A DNA stretch of 64,000 bases from NCBI GenBank assembly GCA_010692635.1, contig JAAHGL010000026.1:1-64000 (forward strand), given 5' to 3'. This DNA is from Symploca sp. SIO2C1 (lineage in GTDB: Bacteria > Cyanobacteriota > Cyanobacteriia > Cyanobacteriales > Coleofasciculaceae). This document shows positions 26,291 through 34,381 of the stretch, one piece after another. The position numbers and the translations under genes were made by a program. The notes under the pieces are model-generated. The model saw only the letters and a list, made by a program, of their open reading frames with translations, was not told the origin of the DNA and ran no database searches. Positions within the stretch are counted from its first letter, which is position 1. Each line of letters opens with the position of its first letter.

Positions 26291-26383
26291 GTCAGGGATT
26301 GAAGCCAATGTTTATGGTGTTTGTAGTACCAAGCAATCAAATTCTAATGCTTTGATTGCCTTAAGATTTGAGACTGTTCTTTT

Positions 26384-28288
26384 ATGTCTGCTCTAATACC
26401 TGTTACAAGTAATTCCATTGCTGGACTACACGCTCTTTGGACAGAAACATTAGGGGCACCTCAAATTAGTGTTGCCGTCTTAGATGGTTCAGTGGAGCAA
26501 TCCCATCCCAGTCTTGTAGGTGCAAAACTAACTCAACTAGACTCTCTTGCCTCCCATCGTTCCCATCAAGGCTCGGCAGCTCAACATGGTACACAGGTTA
26601 CTAGCATCATCTTTGGTCAACATCATAAATCAGTTCAAGGCATCGCTCCTCAATGTCAGGGTTTATTAATTCCCATCTTCACTGATGGCAAAGGAGGTGC
26701 AATTGCGCCTTGCTCCCAACTCGATTTAGCCAGAGCTATCCTTTTAGCCGCCAATCACGGTGCTCAGATTATCAACATCAGTGGTGGACAACTAACACCC
26801 AGTGGAAAAGCAGATCAACTACTCACCAATGCTGTTCGCCATTGCCTGGAGCATAACATCCTGATCGTAGCAGCATCAGGTAATGAAGGGTGCAACTGTT
26901 TACATATTCCCGGTGCTTTGCCATCAGTTCTGGCAGTTGGTGCCATGAATAGCGCAGGAATACCCCTAGATTTCAGCAATTGGGGTGAACAGTATCAGAA
27001 TCAAGGAATTCTAGCACTGGGTGAAAACATACCCGGAGCAGTTCCCGGCGGGGGTATTACTACCAGTAGTGGAACCAGTTATGCCACGGCTATTGTCTCT
27101 GGCATCGCCGCTCTACTACTAAGTCTCCAAGTCAAACGAGGTCAAACTCCCAATCCTCAAGCGGTTCGAGCTGCCATCCTTCAAAGTGCGATCGCTTGTG
27201 AGGAACAACCAGCACCGGATTGTCGCCGACTTTTGGCAGGTCGCCTCAATGTCCAAGGAGCAATGTCCATCATTCTTCAACAAGGAAAAGTCATGAATGA
27301 AAATGTAGAAGTCGCAACAGTGCAACCTGCACCTATTGAGGAGGCAAATCCACCTCCTCCCGCTCAACAACAAGTCCCTGCTGTGCAAGCGGCAACTTAC
27401 ACTGCTGTGTCTTCCGAAGTGATACCCCAAGCGGTAACAATTCAACCTTCATCAGTTCAGGTAAATCCCAGCGCCATACAACCTGCTGATTGTGGTTGTA
27501 GCGGCGGCGCATCTGCACAATTGGTCTATGCTTTAGGACAGCTAGGGTATGACTTCGGCACAGAGGCTCGCCGGGATTCTATCCAGCAACATATGGGTCA
27601 AGGAGCCAATCCTCAAGACCCTCGACAACTGTTAGCATACCTCGATGAGAATCCTTGGGACACAGCAGCGATTACCTGGACACTCAGTTTGGATAACACC
27701 CCCATCTACGCCATTCTGCCTCAGGGTGCTTATGCTCAACAGGGATTTGAACGGTTGCGCCAGTTTCTCAGAGAACAATTGACAGAAGGCGTTGAGCGGG
27801 TTTCGATTCCCGGTGTAATCATGGGAAAAATGATGCTGATGTCTGGCCAAACTGTGCCTGTGATTCTGCCTACGCTGCGCTGTATGTATAGCTGGACAAC
27901 ATCAGCCTTGATGGAAGCAATCTGTGGAAGTTCTCCTGATGAGTCAGCAGCACAAGGTGTGGAAAACTTCCTGGAAAGGATTTACTACGAATTGCGGAAT
28001 CTGGGGATAACTCCTCAAGAGCGAGCAATCAATTACTCAGCTACTAATGCTCTGAGTGTAGAACAGATTTTCGAGTCCGCTATTCGGGAAGAAATGGATC
28101 TCGACACGATTGAGGTAGAACCTAGTCCACTTTGTCGTCAAGGTTCTGAGTGTTGGGATGTCAAGCTCACGTTTTTCAATCCCCGACGTGTGTTTGAACA
28201 AGCTCGAAAAGTGTATCGCTTCACAGTCGATGTGAGTGATGTATGTCCGGTGAGTGTGGGGAGAGTGCGATCGTGGTTTGTGAGGTAG
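26384..28288 (+). CDS. Subtilisin-like protease of the PatA/PatG (cyanobactin maturation) family
   Basis: A 634-residue S8-family protease. The catalytic triad is visible: Asp34 (SVAVLDGSVEQSHP), His68 (AAQHGTQVTSIIFG) and Ser232 (SSGTSYATAIVSG), with the oxyanion Asn167 (ASGNEG). A Pro/Gln-rich linker (about 310-360, PPPPAQQQVP) joins a C-terminal domain of about 260 residues. That domain starts DCGCSGGASAQLVYALGQLG and has MYSWTTSALMEAICG, as in the non-catalytic domain of PatA/PatG proteins. There is no signal peptide, as in cyanobactin proteases that cut precursor leaders in the cytoplasm. Two short Cys-rich peptide genes follow at 35 and 474 bp. No YcaO (PatD) or PatF gene is present. 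Confidence 0.85.
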   Translation: MSALIPVTSNSIAGLHALWTETLGAPQISVAVLDGSVEQSHPSLVGAKLTQLDSLASHRSHQGSAAQHGTQVTSIIFGQHHKSVQGIAPQCQGLLIPIFTDGKGGAIAPCSQLDLARAILLAANHGAQIINISGGQLTPSGKADQLLTNAVRHCLEHNILIVAASGNEGCNCLHIPGALPSVLAVGAMNSAGIPLDFSNWGEQYQNQGILALGENIPGAVPGGGITTSSGTSYATAIVSGIAALLLSLQVKRGQTPNPQAVRAAILQSAIACEEQPAPDCRRLLAGRLNVQGAMSIILQQGKVMNENVEVATVQPAPIEEANPPPPAQQQVPAVQAATYTAVSSEVIPQAVTIQPSSVQVNPSAIQPADCGCSGGASAQLVYALGQLGYDFGTEARRDSIQQHMGQGANPQDPRQLLAYLDENPWDTAAITWTLSLDNTPIYAILPQGAYAQQGFERLRQFLREQLTEGVERVSIPGVIMGKMMLMSGQTVPVILPTLRCMYSWTTSALMEAICGSSPDESAAQGVENFLERIYYELRNLGITPQERAINYSATNALSVEQIFESAIREEMDLDTIEVEPSPLCRQGSECWDVKLTFFNPRRVFEQARKVYRFTVDVSDVCPVSVGRVRSWFVR

Positions 28289-28323
28289 TGATCAACCCGA
28301 AATAATTTGAGGAGAAAATCAGT

Positions 28324-28563
28324 ATGAAATTACCAAATCTATCTGAAGGAAGTTCCCGTTATATGCCGCTTAGATCAAATTCAACTAAACCAGGAAAGAC
28401 AGGTATCTCAAATAGCTCATTTTCTCAATTAGACGATTTACGTTTGCTGGATCCTTCTGTCTTCTATGGTCCGTGTGGTAGTTTTGACGTTTGCTACAGC
28501 CGTCTTTACGGATTTTATTGCTGTATGAAGACAGTATTTGGCTCTATCCCAGTTCCGTATTGA
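28324..28563 (+). CDS. Small Cys-rich peptide, candidate RiPP precursor A
   Basis: A 79-residue peptide starting at ATG 28324 behind GAGGAG, 35 bp after the protease stop and so probably in its transcript. The N-terminus MKLPNLSEGSSRYMPLRSN parallels that of precursor B (MKIPNQSTGQIRFIRYTK). The tail is Cys- and aromatic-rich (GPCGSFDVCYSRLYGFYCCM) and ends VFGSIPVPY. It has no membrane segment and no typical secretion signal. A conserved leader-like start, a variable C-terminus and a PatA-like protease next door fit a ribosomally made, post-translationally modified peptide. A small accessory protein is the alternative. Confidence 0.6.
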   Translation: MKLPNLSEGSSRYMPLRSNSTKPGKTGISNSSFSQLDDLRLLDPSVFYGPCGSFDVCYSRLYGFYCCMKTVFGSIPVPY

Positions 28564-28633
28564 ATTTTGCGTAGCTTGACAACTCTTTGAGTGTGTTACA
28601 ACGCAGATTCACTTAGTGCGATCGCTGATCTTG

Positions 28634-28665
28634 TAGGGTGCGTTAGCGACAGCGTAACGCACGAA
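28634..28665. repeat. Dispersed repeat, GTGCGTTA family
   Basis: TGTAGGGTGCGTTAGCGACA then GCGTAACGCAC: inverted GTGCGTTA/TAACGCAC around GCGACAGCG. It lies between the two precursor-like genes. Confidence 0.7.
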
Positions 28666-28697
28666 AACAAACAATAACTAACAACCAATAACACGAA

Positions 28698-28723
28698 ATC
28701 CCCCGTGCTGTCTTCCGGGGGAT
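28698..28723. other. Strong hairpin between the two peptide genes (possible IS200/IS605 end)
   Basis: ATCCCCCG pairs perfectly with CGGGGGAT (8 bp) across a 10-nt loop, TGCTGTCTTC. No T-run follows, so it is a poor terminator. Hairpins of this composition lie at the ends of IS200/IS605-type elements, and a similar CCCCCG...CGGGGG stem occurs in the IscB relic at 39308-39328. It may be an element scar, or may regulate precursor B, whose start lies 40 bp downstream. Confidence 0.45.
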
Positions 28724-28762
28724 GAGTTAATCATTTAGTCCATAGTGTAGGAGAATAGAAAG

Positions 28763-29086
28763 ATGAAAATTCCCAATCAATCTACAGGTCAAATAAGGTT
28801 TATAAGGTATACAAAATGGAATAAAACCGCAGCTATCAATCCTTCACAAGACGTGATTTACCAGCTCCCAGCCTTGACCTCAGATAGAACACCACGAGTC
28901 CCCATTCCTCTGGATTTGCCTTTGGCAGCTCTAGTTCCAAGCAATGAATGGGGTTGCGAAGGTCTTTTTTGTAAGTGTAAAGGTGGAAAAGATAGTGCAC
29001 AGTGTAAGATTGTTGCGCCTTATTGTGTTGATGATATCGATTGTGTTGGAGACAACTGTTCCTGTATTTGGGGTGGAGATCCTTAA
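28763..29086 (+). CDS. Small Cys-rich peptide, candidate RiPP precursor B
   Basis: A 107-residue peptide from ATG 28763 behind TAGGAG. The N-terminus MKIPNQSTGQIRFIRYTKWN matches precursor A at MK(L/I)PN-S-G--R. The middle is Pro/Leu-rich (TPRVPIPLDLPLAALVP). The last 40 residues hold eight cysteines (WGCEGLFCKCKGGKDSAQCK, then VAPYCVDDIDCVGDNCSC) and end IWGGDP. The cysteine density and absence of a signal peptide fit a modified or disulfide-rich core peptide. Its link to the protease is by position and by the shared leader. Not confirmed as a RiPP. Confidence 0.6.
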   Translation: MKIPNQSTGQIRFIRYTKWNKTAAINPSQDVIYQLPALTSDRTPRVPIPLDLPLAALVPSNEWGCEGLFCKCKGGKDSAQCKIVAPYCVDDIDCVGDNCSCIWGGDP

Positions 29087-29111
29087 TCATCTCCACAGTG
29101 CGATCGCTAAT

Positions 29112-29335
29112 CTTGTAGTGCCGTGTCAAGCTTAATTTGATGCATTAGTTGAAAACTCTGTTGGGTTGAGGTACGAAACCCAACCTACATTTATTGCACT
29201 ATTTTAAGCTTGACGCACCAGTAGGGTGCATTAGCAACAGCTAACACACAAAAACAAACGATAACGGTGCGTTAGAGCGCAAAAGAACAAAATGTTCTTT
29301 ATCTTAACCAAATAAGCGCCTAACGCACCTTACTT
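29112..29335. repeat. Cluster of dispersed repeats
   Basis: A TAGGTTGGGT-type fragment (GTTGGGTTGAGGTACGAAAC, then CCAACCTACA, about 29160-29190) is followed by a GTGCGTTA-type element (GTAGGGTGCATTAGC, then GGTGCGTTAGAGCGC, then CGCCTAACGCACC; about 29220-29335). There is no gene between 29087 and 29471. Confidence 0.65.
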
Positions 29336-29471
29336 GCTAATACTGACATTTTTCAATCCCTCTCCTTTTAGTCAGTTCAAAAAGAGGTGTTAAGTATTAG
29401 TTCTTCTGAATATTATACAATAGTCTCACACTCCTCAACTTCAACCCTATGCTGAGAATAAGGAGACTTAA

Positions 29472-30077
29472 GTGGCATACAGTGACTTTACGCTCAAGAA
29501 AGTAAAGCTTGATTTCAATATACAGACTGTAGAGAATCATTCTCTATTTTTAGATATTGAAGGGCTGAAAATAAGTGATTATCTCACACAGACATTAAAA
29601 AGGAATGTCCCTTTAGCTTTAGCCATTAATACTGAGAAAGCCAGGTCAGAACTTATAATCATTAATATATTACTTGAAGTTAAAGAAAAATTATCTCAAC
29701 AAATCAGTCTCTTTTCAGGAATTGATTTTAATGTAGATAAAGAAAAAGGTTTGAATGGCTTTTGTGATTATCTAATTAGCGGCTCAGAAGAACAATTATA
29801 TTTAGATGTACCGGTAATTGCCATAGTTGAAGCTAAAAATGAAAATATTATTTCTGGATTAGGTCAATGTATTGCTGAAATGTATGCAGCTCAACTCTTT
29901 AATCAAGCAGAAAATCATGATTTTTCATCTGTATATGGTGCAGTAACAACAGGCAATGAATGGAGGTTTGTAAAACTGAAAAAAAATGTAGCGTACATTG
30001 ATAATGATCAATATTATATGAGTGACATTAAGAAAATTATTGGGATTCTAGTGAAAATGTCTCAACGAGAAGCCTAA
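29472..30077 (+). CDS. PD-(D/E)XK nuclease-like protein, paralogue of 3573-4154
   Basis: A 201-residue protein collinear with the one at 3573-4154. Shared blocks are SDYLTQTLKRNVPLALAINT, EKARSELIIINILLEV, LFSGIDFNVDKEKGLNGFCD, VIAIVEAKNENIISGLGQC and GAVTTGNEWRFVKL. The Asp of GFCDYL and the E-x-K of VEAKNEN form the PD-(D/E)XK-like core. Starts at GTG 29472 after AAGGAG. It is AT-richer than its paralogue. No restriction-modification partner is nearby. It sits between the RiPP-like locus and the NACHT gene. Confidence 0.65.
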   Translation: MAYSDFTLKKVKLDFNIQTVENHSLFLDIEGLKISDYLTQTLKRNVPLALAINTEKARSELIIINILLEVKEKLSQQISLFSGIDFNVDKEKGLNGFCDYLISGSEEQLYLDVPVIAIVEAKNENIISGLGQCIAEMYAAQLFNQAENHDFSSVYGAVTTGNEWRFVKLKKNVAYIDNDQYYMSDIKKIIGILVKMSQREA

Positions 30078-30343
30078 AGAGTACGCTAAAAGCTATCATG
30101 GGGTACAAAAAAGCAGCATTCCCTTTTGGCACAGAAATTACTAGGAGCATCTTGCTTGCTTTCAGTAATTCTTCCAGTTCTCAGTATGTGATATTCTCAT
30201 GCAATTTGTAAGTTGGTAGCCGCTCTAATTTTTTAACCAACCTACTTGAATAATAGAGTTTTTGGATTTGGTTATCTCAATCCAACCTATAAGAAGTGCC
30301 ATTGCACTATCATATTCCATCTTGATAGGTTTAGATCAATTCA

Positions 30344-30607
30344 CTAAGCTGTCTTAGCGATCGCACTTCCAGTATCTCCAATTGCTACTTCCTGATCTGT
30401 TGCCATTTTTACAACAGTAGGCTGAGTTAGTTCCTCCTCTAGTTTTGTTTCCGTTGGAGAAGGCAGCGCCGAAATAGACTCGCTTACTTGAGCAAGGGAG
30501 TCTTCAGAAATGCTTTCACCCGACAAACTATCTGTACAACAGCCATCTTTCCAATCATCACCTGCCTTATGTTTGCATAGTATCTTTTTGTCCTGATTTT
30601 CACTCAT
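30344..30607 (-). CDS. Small acidic hypothetical protein
   Basis: An 87-residue acidic protein that I do not recognise. The N-terminus carries CKHKAGDDWKDGCC (three Cys), followed by a Ser/Glu-rich segment and a Thr/Ala-rich tail (DTGSAIAKTA) without hydrophobic helices. ATG 30607 has CAGGAG upstream. The region before it (30661-30692) has two copies of GCGGTAAT, a motif shared with the NACHT upstream element, suggesting common regulation. The Cys-containing head and the neighbouring peptide genes make a further peptide substrate conceivable, but its ends differ from the MK(L/I)PN pair. Confidence 0.5.
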   Translation of the reverse strand: MSENQDKKILCKHKAGDDWKDGCCTDSLSGESISEDSLAQVSESISALPSPTETKLEEELTQPTVVKMATDQEVAIGDTGSAIAKTA

Positions 30608-30663
30608 TACAGACTGCTCCTGTATATATGCAGATAGAGTACGTATACAGGATAACCTTAAAC

Positions 30664-30692
30664 GGCAATATGCGGTAATGAGCGGTAATTAA
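30664..30692. promoter_or_regulatory. GCGGTAAT direct repeats upstream of the 87-residue gene
   Basis: GCGGTAAT occurs at 30672-30679 and 30682-30689 (10-bp step, one helical turn), preceded by a partial match GGCAATAT. The same word ends the element in front of the NACHT gene (33544-33551). The spacing suggests a protein-binding site. Confidence 0.45.
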
Positions 30693-30784
30693 CGTTTTTC
30701 TTTGGTCTATTTCAGATTAGGCGTAATTACTGAAGTGCAACTGGTAATACCCTGCGATGCTCTGATGCTCCTAGGACTTATACC

Positions 30785-30895
30785 AAATCCGGTATAGATA
30801 CCCCTGTTATATCCGACCCTGTAGAGACGTTCCATACAACGTCTCTACAGGATTTTCTGGGTTTGTTCAAAACGGGGATCGTAAACCCGGATTTA
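30785..30895. repeat. MITE-like element with nested inverted repeats
   Basis: The outer ends AAATCCGG (30785-30792) and CCGGATTT (30888-30895) are inverted. Inside, CCTGTAGAGACGTT (30818-30831) and its exact complement (30838-30851) form a 14-bp hairpin with loop CCATAC. It is non-coding. It abuts the next element. Confidence 0.7.
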
Positions 30896-30898
30896 GTA

Positions 30899-30999
30899 TT
30901 ACGCACTCAAATGTCATGCTGAACGATAGTGAAGCATCTCAGCCGTTTGGAGATCCTTCGCTGCTGCTCAGGATGACATAATTCCGTAAAGGTGCGTAA
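30899..30999. repeat. MITE-like dispersed repeat, ACTTACGCAC family
   Basis: Bounded by TTACGCAC and GTGCGTAA, with the family interior GTCATGCTGAACGATAGTGA, GAGATCCTTCGC and CTCAGGATGACATAATTCC. It lies directly beside the nested hairpin element. No gene lies between 30608 and 31076. Confidence 0.8.
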
Positions 31000-31076
31000 G
31001 TTCTACATCCCTCGCTTGTTAGAATCAAAAGGGTAATTACATTCCAGCTCTCTCTTACTATCACAAACACTCCTTA

Positions 31077-33455
31077 TCAATATGAGGATAATAAATCTGC
31101 TGGAATACGCTCAACTGGTAACAGTAAGTTATCGATAATCTTTTCTCGCAAATCCTTCGAGGCATAAATATCTCCTCCAAGGCATTGCACTAGTAAGTTA
31201 AGGACATAAAGATAGTTTTTTAAAGCTTCAGTATTCTCTTCTGAGAGCCTCACACTATATCCAATATCTAGATAGTTAATCATAACTGATTGTAAGTTAC
31301 TTGCCCATTCTTGCCACTCTGACTCAGAGGCATCATTAGAAGGCAGATGATTTTGCAGAGAAGATAACTTACTTGCTAAATCTTTATTCAGTTCTTGAGC
31401 AATACCAATAGTATCTTTCAATCTGGGTTCAATATTTTGCGGAAGTTCAATGTACCCTTCATCGTATCTTCCTACTTGTTTAAGGTCAGGAGTCTTGTGA
31501 GAAGAGCGATCCCTAGCTAAAGCATGAATAACAGCTAAATCTAATTCTAGCTTACATTTTGGTGTTCGAGGAATGATTTTTTTCCGTTCTAGATTGATAT
31601 TTCTTAACTCATCTGAAAGTTTTTGAGCTAGCTTAGTGTCAATTTTTACAGTTCTTTCAATATAGAGATCTGTTTCTAAATCAAAAGCCAAGTAACATGC
31701 TCTCCATGAATTAGATGAAACTTTGGCTTCCAAAGTTATTCTGTCTAGCCAACAGAGCATTTTTTGCAGAGCTTCGCTTTTCACTAAAGCATTAGCATGA
31801 CAAAACAAGAGCTTGAGAAATTCATCAGCTTTGGGAAGGCGCTCTGCAATCATAAGAAAAACTTCTCGCCAATGGCGGTCTGTAAAATGTTGCTGAATGG
31901 TGTTGCGCAAAAGGTCTGGTTCTTGGCTTTCCAAAACATAGCGAGCTGTAAAATATTCCTGAAAGGTGAGATGAGAAAATGAGTAAATATCTTTAGCTTG
32001 TTCAACTACTAGTCCATGTTGTGATTCAATCGCTCTGAGCACCTCTCGGCTGTCAAGATCGAGAGTTTCTGGCTCAACTCCAGGAATATTTTCAATAAAA
32101 TTACGAATCATTTTTTCTAGTTCTCGTCGCTTCCAGAAATTTTTTTTTGGTTTTTGGTGAAAGGCATCATAAGCTATATTAGCAAACAGGCTTATTCTGC
32201 GCGGTCGTGATAACTTACCTTTGTAAATTGAATCCCGCTCTATTCGCCTGAAAGCATCCCATTTTCTGATAAATAAATCTACCGCATCTTCATATAGGGA
32301 ATTTCGCTCCTTGGGAAATTCATAACCATCTTCATATACCCAGCACAACATAGTTAATAGTAAGGGTTGTGTTGCTAGCTCTTGGATAGATCGGTTCTCT
32401 GTTAATTTTTCTAAGAACTTCTCGTCTATACCTGGTTCGTCACTATCCTGGAACCAGTTTTTCACAAATACAGCAACTTGCTCTTGATCAAAATCTGCCA
32501 TCTCCACTTCTTTAAAAGCTGGAGGTACATATTCACTAGCTCCAAATCGGCAGGTGATGACAAAACGATTTTTGGGATATTTCTCGATCAAAGTATCGAT
32601 GTTTTGATATACTCGCTGAGCCTCTGCAGCTACGACCTCATCCAAGCCATCTAACAAAATCAAGCACTGTCCTTGCTTCAGTAAGTCTTCAACCATTTCG
32701 TTCGCATCAGGAATACATGCGGCGAACTCCTGTATTATTGCATCAGTAAGAGTTGGCTTACCTTTATCCTCTATAAATGTCTTCAATCGAATAAACACAG
32801 GTACTAGTGGTTGAGGTAACTTTTCCTCCAGAAAGTACAGCGCTAGATACTGCAAAAAGGTCGTTTTACCAGCACCAGGCTTACCCCATATCATTAGTCT
32901 TGAATGACTCTTTACTGCCTCTAAAGCTGCCACAGAGTTTTGCTTATCTGCCAGACCAAAGCGATTCAAGCTCTGACTATCATCAGCATCTAAATAAGTC
33001 AGTAACTCTGGAAAGTATTTTCTTCTTCTTCGTTTAATATTCTCTAAAATATTTAAATCAGTATAGATGGTCGATAACGGTCGAGGATTAGTCATATGTG
33101 GCACTTTTATCGTACCACATTTTCCTTTTATTCGTTCTATATATGGATTAAGAAAATTTCCTTGAATGTCATATTGTTTCTGAACTAATTGACTCAAAGC
33201 TGCTTGATAACTTGAAAATTCTAACAGGAAGTCACACAGGTAATTGAGATTTTTCTCCTGAGTGTTTGGTGGCGTAGTTGCTTTAAAAAAATTACGAATA
33301 GTTTTATCTGAAATAAGACCAGAATTGCTATGTAAATCATGTTCATAAACATGGTTCAATTTGTCTATTAAATACGTAGGAGAACTACCACACTTCTCTG
33401 CATAAGCTTGCTTTAATTGCTCAAAAACTTTTGGATGAGGTTGGATTGTTGCCAT
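31077..33455 (-). CDS. NACHT-domain NTPase (STAND), putative defence or signalling ATPase
   Basis: About 792 residues from ATG 33455, which follows AAGGAGG at 5 nt (seven further in-frame codons exist upstream). The N-terminal 90 residues look like a small helical, HTH-like domain (ISDKTIRNFFK, then NLNYLCDFLLEFSSYQAAL). The NACHT core follows: Walker A GKPGAGKTT (about residues 191-199), Walker B LILLDGLDE (about 265-273), sensor RFVITCRFG, and winged-helix-like YSFSHLTFQEYFTARYVL. The C-terminal 280 residues are helical. Bacterial NACHT proteins include antiphage factors, but this family also includes regulators in cyanobacteria. A duplicated upstream element (see 33505 and 33906) suggests control by its own N-terminal domain. 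Confidence 0.85.
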   Translation of the reverse strand: MATIQPHPKVFEQLKQAYAEKCGSSPTYLIDKLNHVYEHDLHSNSGLISDKTIRNFFKATTPPNTQEKNLNYLCDFLLEFSSYQAALSQLVQKQYDIQGNFLNPYIERIKGKCGTIKVPHMTNPRPLSTIYTDLNILENIKRRRRKYFPELLTYLDADDSQSLNRFGLADKQNSVAALEAVKSHSRLMIWGKPGAGKTTFLQYLALYFLEEKLPQPLVPVFIRLKTFIEDKGKPTLTDAIIQEFAACIPDANEMVEDLLKQGQCLILLDGLDEVVAAEAQRVYQNIDTLIEKYPKNRFVITCRFGASEYVPPAFKEVEMADFDQEQVAVFVKNWFQDSDEPGIDEKFLEKLTENRSIQELATQPLLLTMLCWVYEDGYEFPKERNSLYEDAVDLFIRKWDAFRRIERDSIYKGKLSRPRRISLFANIAYDAFHQKPKKNFWKRRELEKMIRNFIENIPGVEPETLDLDSREVLRAIESQHGLVVEQAKDIYSFSHLTFQEYFTARYVLESQEPDLLRNTIQQHFTDRHWREVFLMIAERLPKADEFLKLLFCHANALVKSEALQKMLCWLDRITLEAKVSSNSWRACYLAFDLETDLYIERTVKIDTKLAQKLSDELRNINLERKKIIPRTPKCKLELDLAVIHALARDRSSHKTPDLKQVGRYDEGYIELPQNIEPRLKDTIGIAQELNKDLASKLSSLQNHLPSNDASESEWQEWASNLQSVMINYLDIGYSVRLSEENTEALKNYLYVLNLLVQCLGGDIYASKDLREKIIDNLLLPVERIPADLLSSY

Positions 33456-33504
33456 TTTTGCCTCCTTGTAAGACATGGATGCTTTACGAATAACATAACT
33501 CGAT

Positions 33505-33552
33505 GGTAAAAAACGGTGATCAAGAGGAACTTTACGGAAATAAGCGGTAATT
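33505..33552. promoter_or_regulatory. NACHT-upstream element, copy 1
   Basis: A 48-bp element containing AGAGGAACTTTACGGAAAT (33523-33541) and ending GCGGTAATT. It starts 50 bp before the NACHT start codon. A second copy lies exactly 400 bp further out, and the GCGGTAAT end is shared with 30672-30689. It is a candidate regulator-binding site; no protein partner is known. Confidence 0.55.
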
Positions 33553-33905
33553 GTATGTTAATTGTAATAAATTCACAAAAAATTTATCTCCTCAGAGGAT
33601 TTATGAAGAAAAAATGAAGTATCTGGGAGGCAGCTAGAAAATAAACCCCGACGTTTCTAGCAAGGTATCATCTCTCGCGTAGCTACCTACGCTTACAAAA
33701 AGAGAATCACATTATACACATTCATGATTCATCATCTTCCTCTAGTGCTTTTGCCGTTTTCTTCAGCCTTTCGTTTGCATCTTGAGGAAATTTGAGTCAA
33801 GACCTTAGGTAAAAACCTAACTTATAGAGATGCCTATAGTATTCTCCTTAGTTTGAGTGATGGATTTGCCAAATTGGGATGCTCCTAACATAGCTCAACC
33901 CAATT

Positions 33906-33947
33906 GGTAAAAACGGTAATTGAGAGGAACTTTACGGAAATGGGCGG
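33906..33947. promoter_or_regulatory. NACHT-upstream element, copy 2
   Basis: Identical to copy 1 over AGAGGAACTTTACGGAAAT (33923-33941) and similar over the flanking GGTAAAAACGGTAATTG and GGGCGG. It lies in a gene-free stretch (33456-34130) that otherwise holds only a few minus-strand codons resembling a decayed gene end (FPQDANERLKKTAKALEEDD at about 33725-33790). Confidence 0.5.
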
Positions 33948-34130
33948 CTTTAAATTACCTTGGCCAGAAATTTCCTTGTATTTCCTGTTGAGTGCCGCCT
34001 TGAGGGTATATGGAATACCGATACCACCTGTAAAACTAAATAGTGTCAGGCAAGGACAATCACATTTTAGTTGTCTCTAACCTTTCAAAGGATGCCTGAA
34101 ACTAGCACGATTAATAACGAGGCAATCTTT

Positions 34131-34268
34131 ATGGCTCTCTCAAAATCTTTCACTTCATTGGAGGCTCGGAATTTAATGCTCATGCTACTGATTCTAGCCC
34201 TTGGTTTAATCACCTGCAATGTCTTCATCATTGCTATTTGCTGGCTCAACAATGTTCATGTCTCCTAA
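34131..34268 (+). CDS. Small single-pass membrane protein, hypothetical
   Basis: A 45-residue frame from ATG 34131 with GAGG eight bases upstream; the frame is open 20 codons further up. Residues about 15-38 are strongly hydrophobic (MLMLLILALGLITCNVFIIA). No family recognised. It may be real because two more small genes of good coding quality follow on the same strand, but support is thin. Confidence 0.35.
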   Translation: MALSKSFTSLEARNLMLMLLILALGLITCNVFIIAICWLNNVHVS

Positions 34269-34381
34269 ACCAGCTAACTGATTAGCTTACACCGAAAGGA
34301 GCAGTTGTCTTTCACCAGTTTTCTGTTGGTCACTGAGGCGATCGCTCCTCTACATTCCACTTAACTTTAATGAGGTATGTT

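Noticed and set aside
26384-28288. A standard cyanobactin cluster
   Set aside because: There is no YcaO (PatD), PatF or PatE-type precursor with the usual recognition sequences, so I describe it as PatA-like only.
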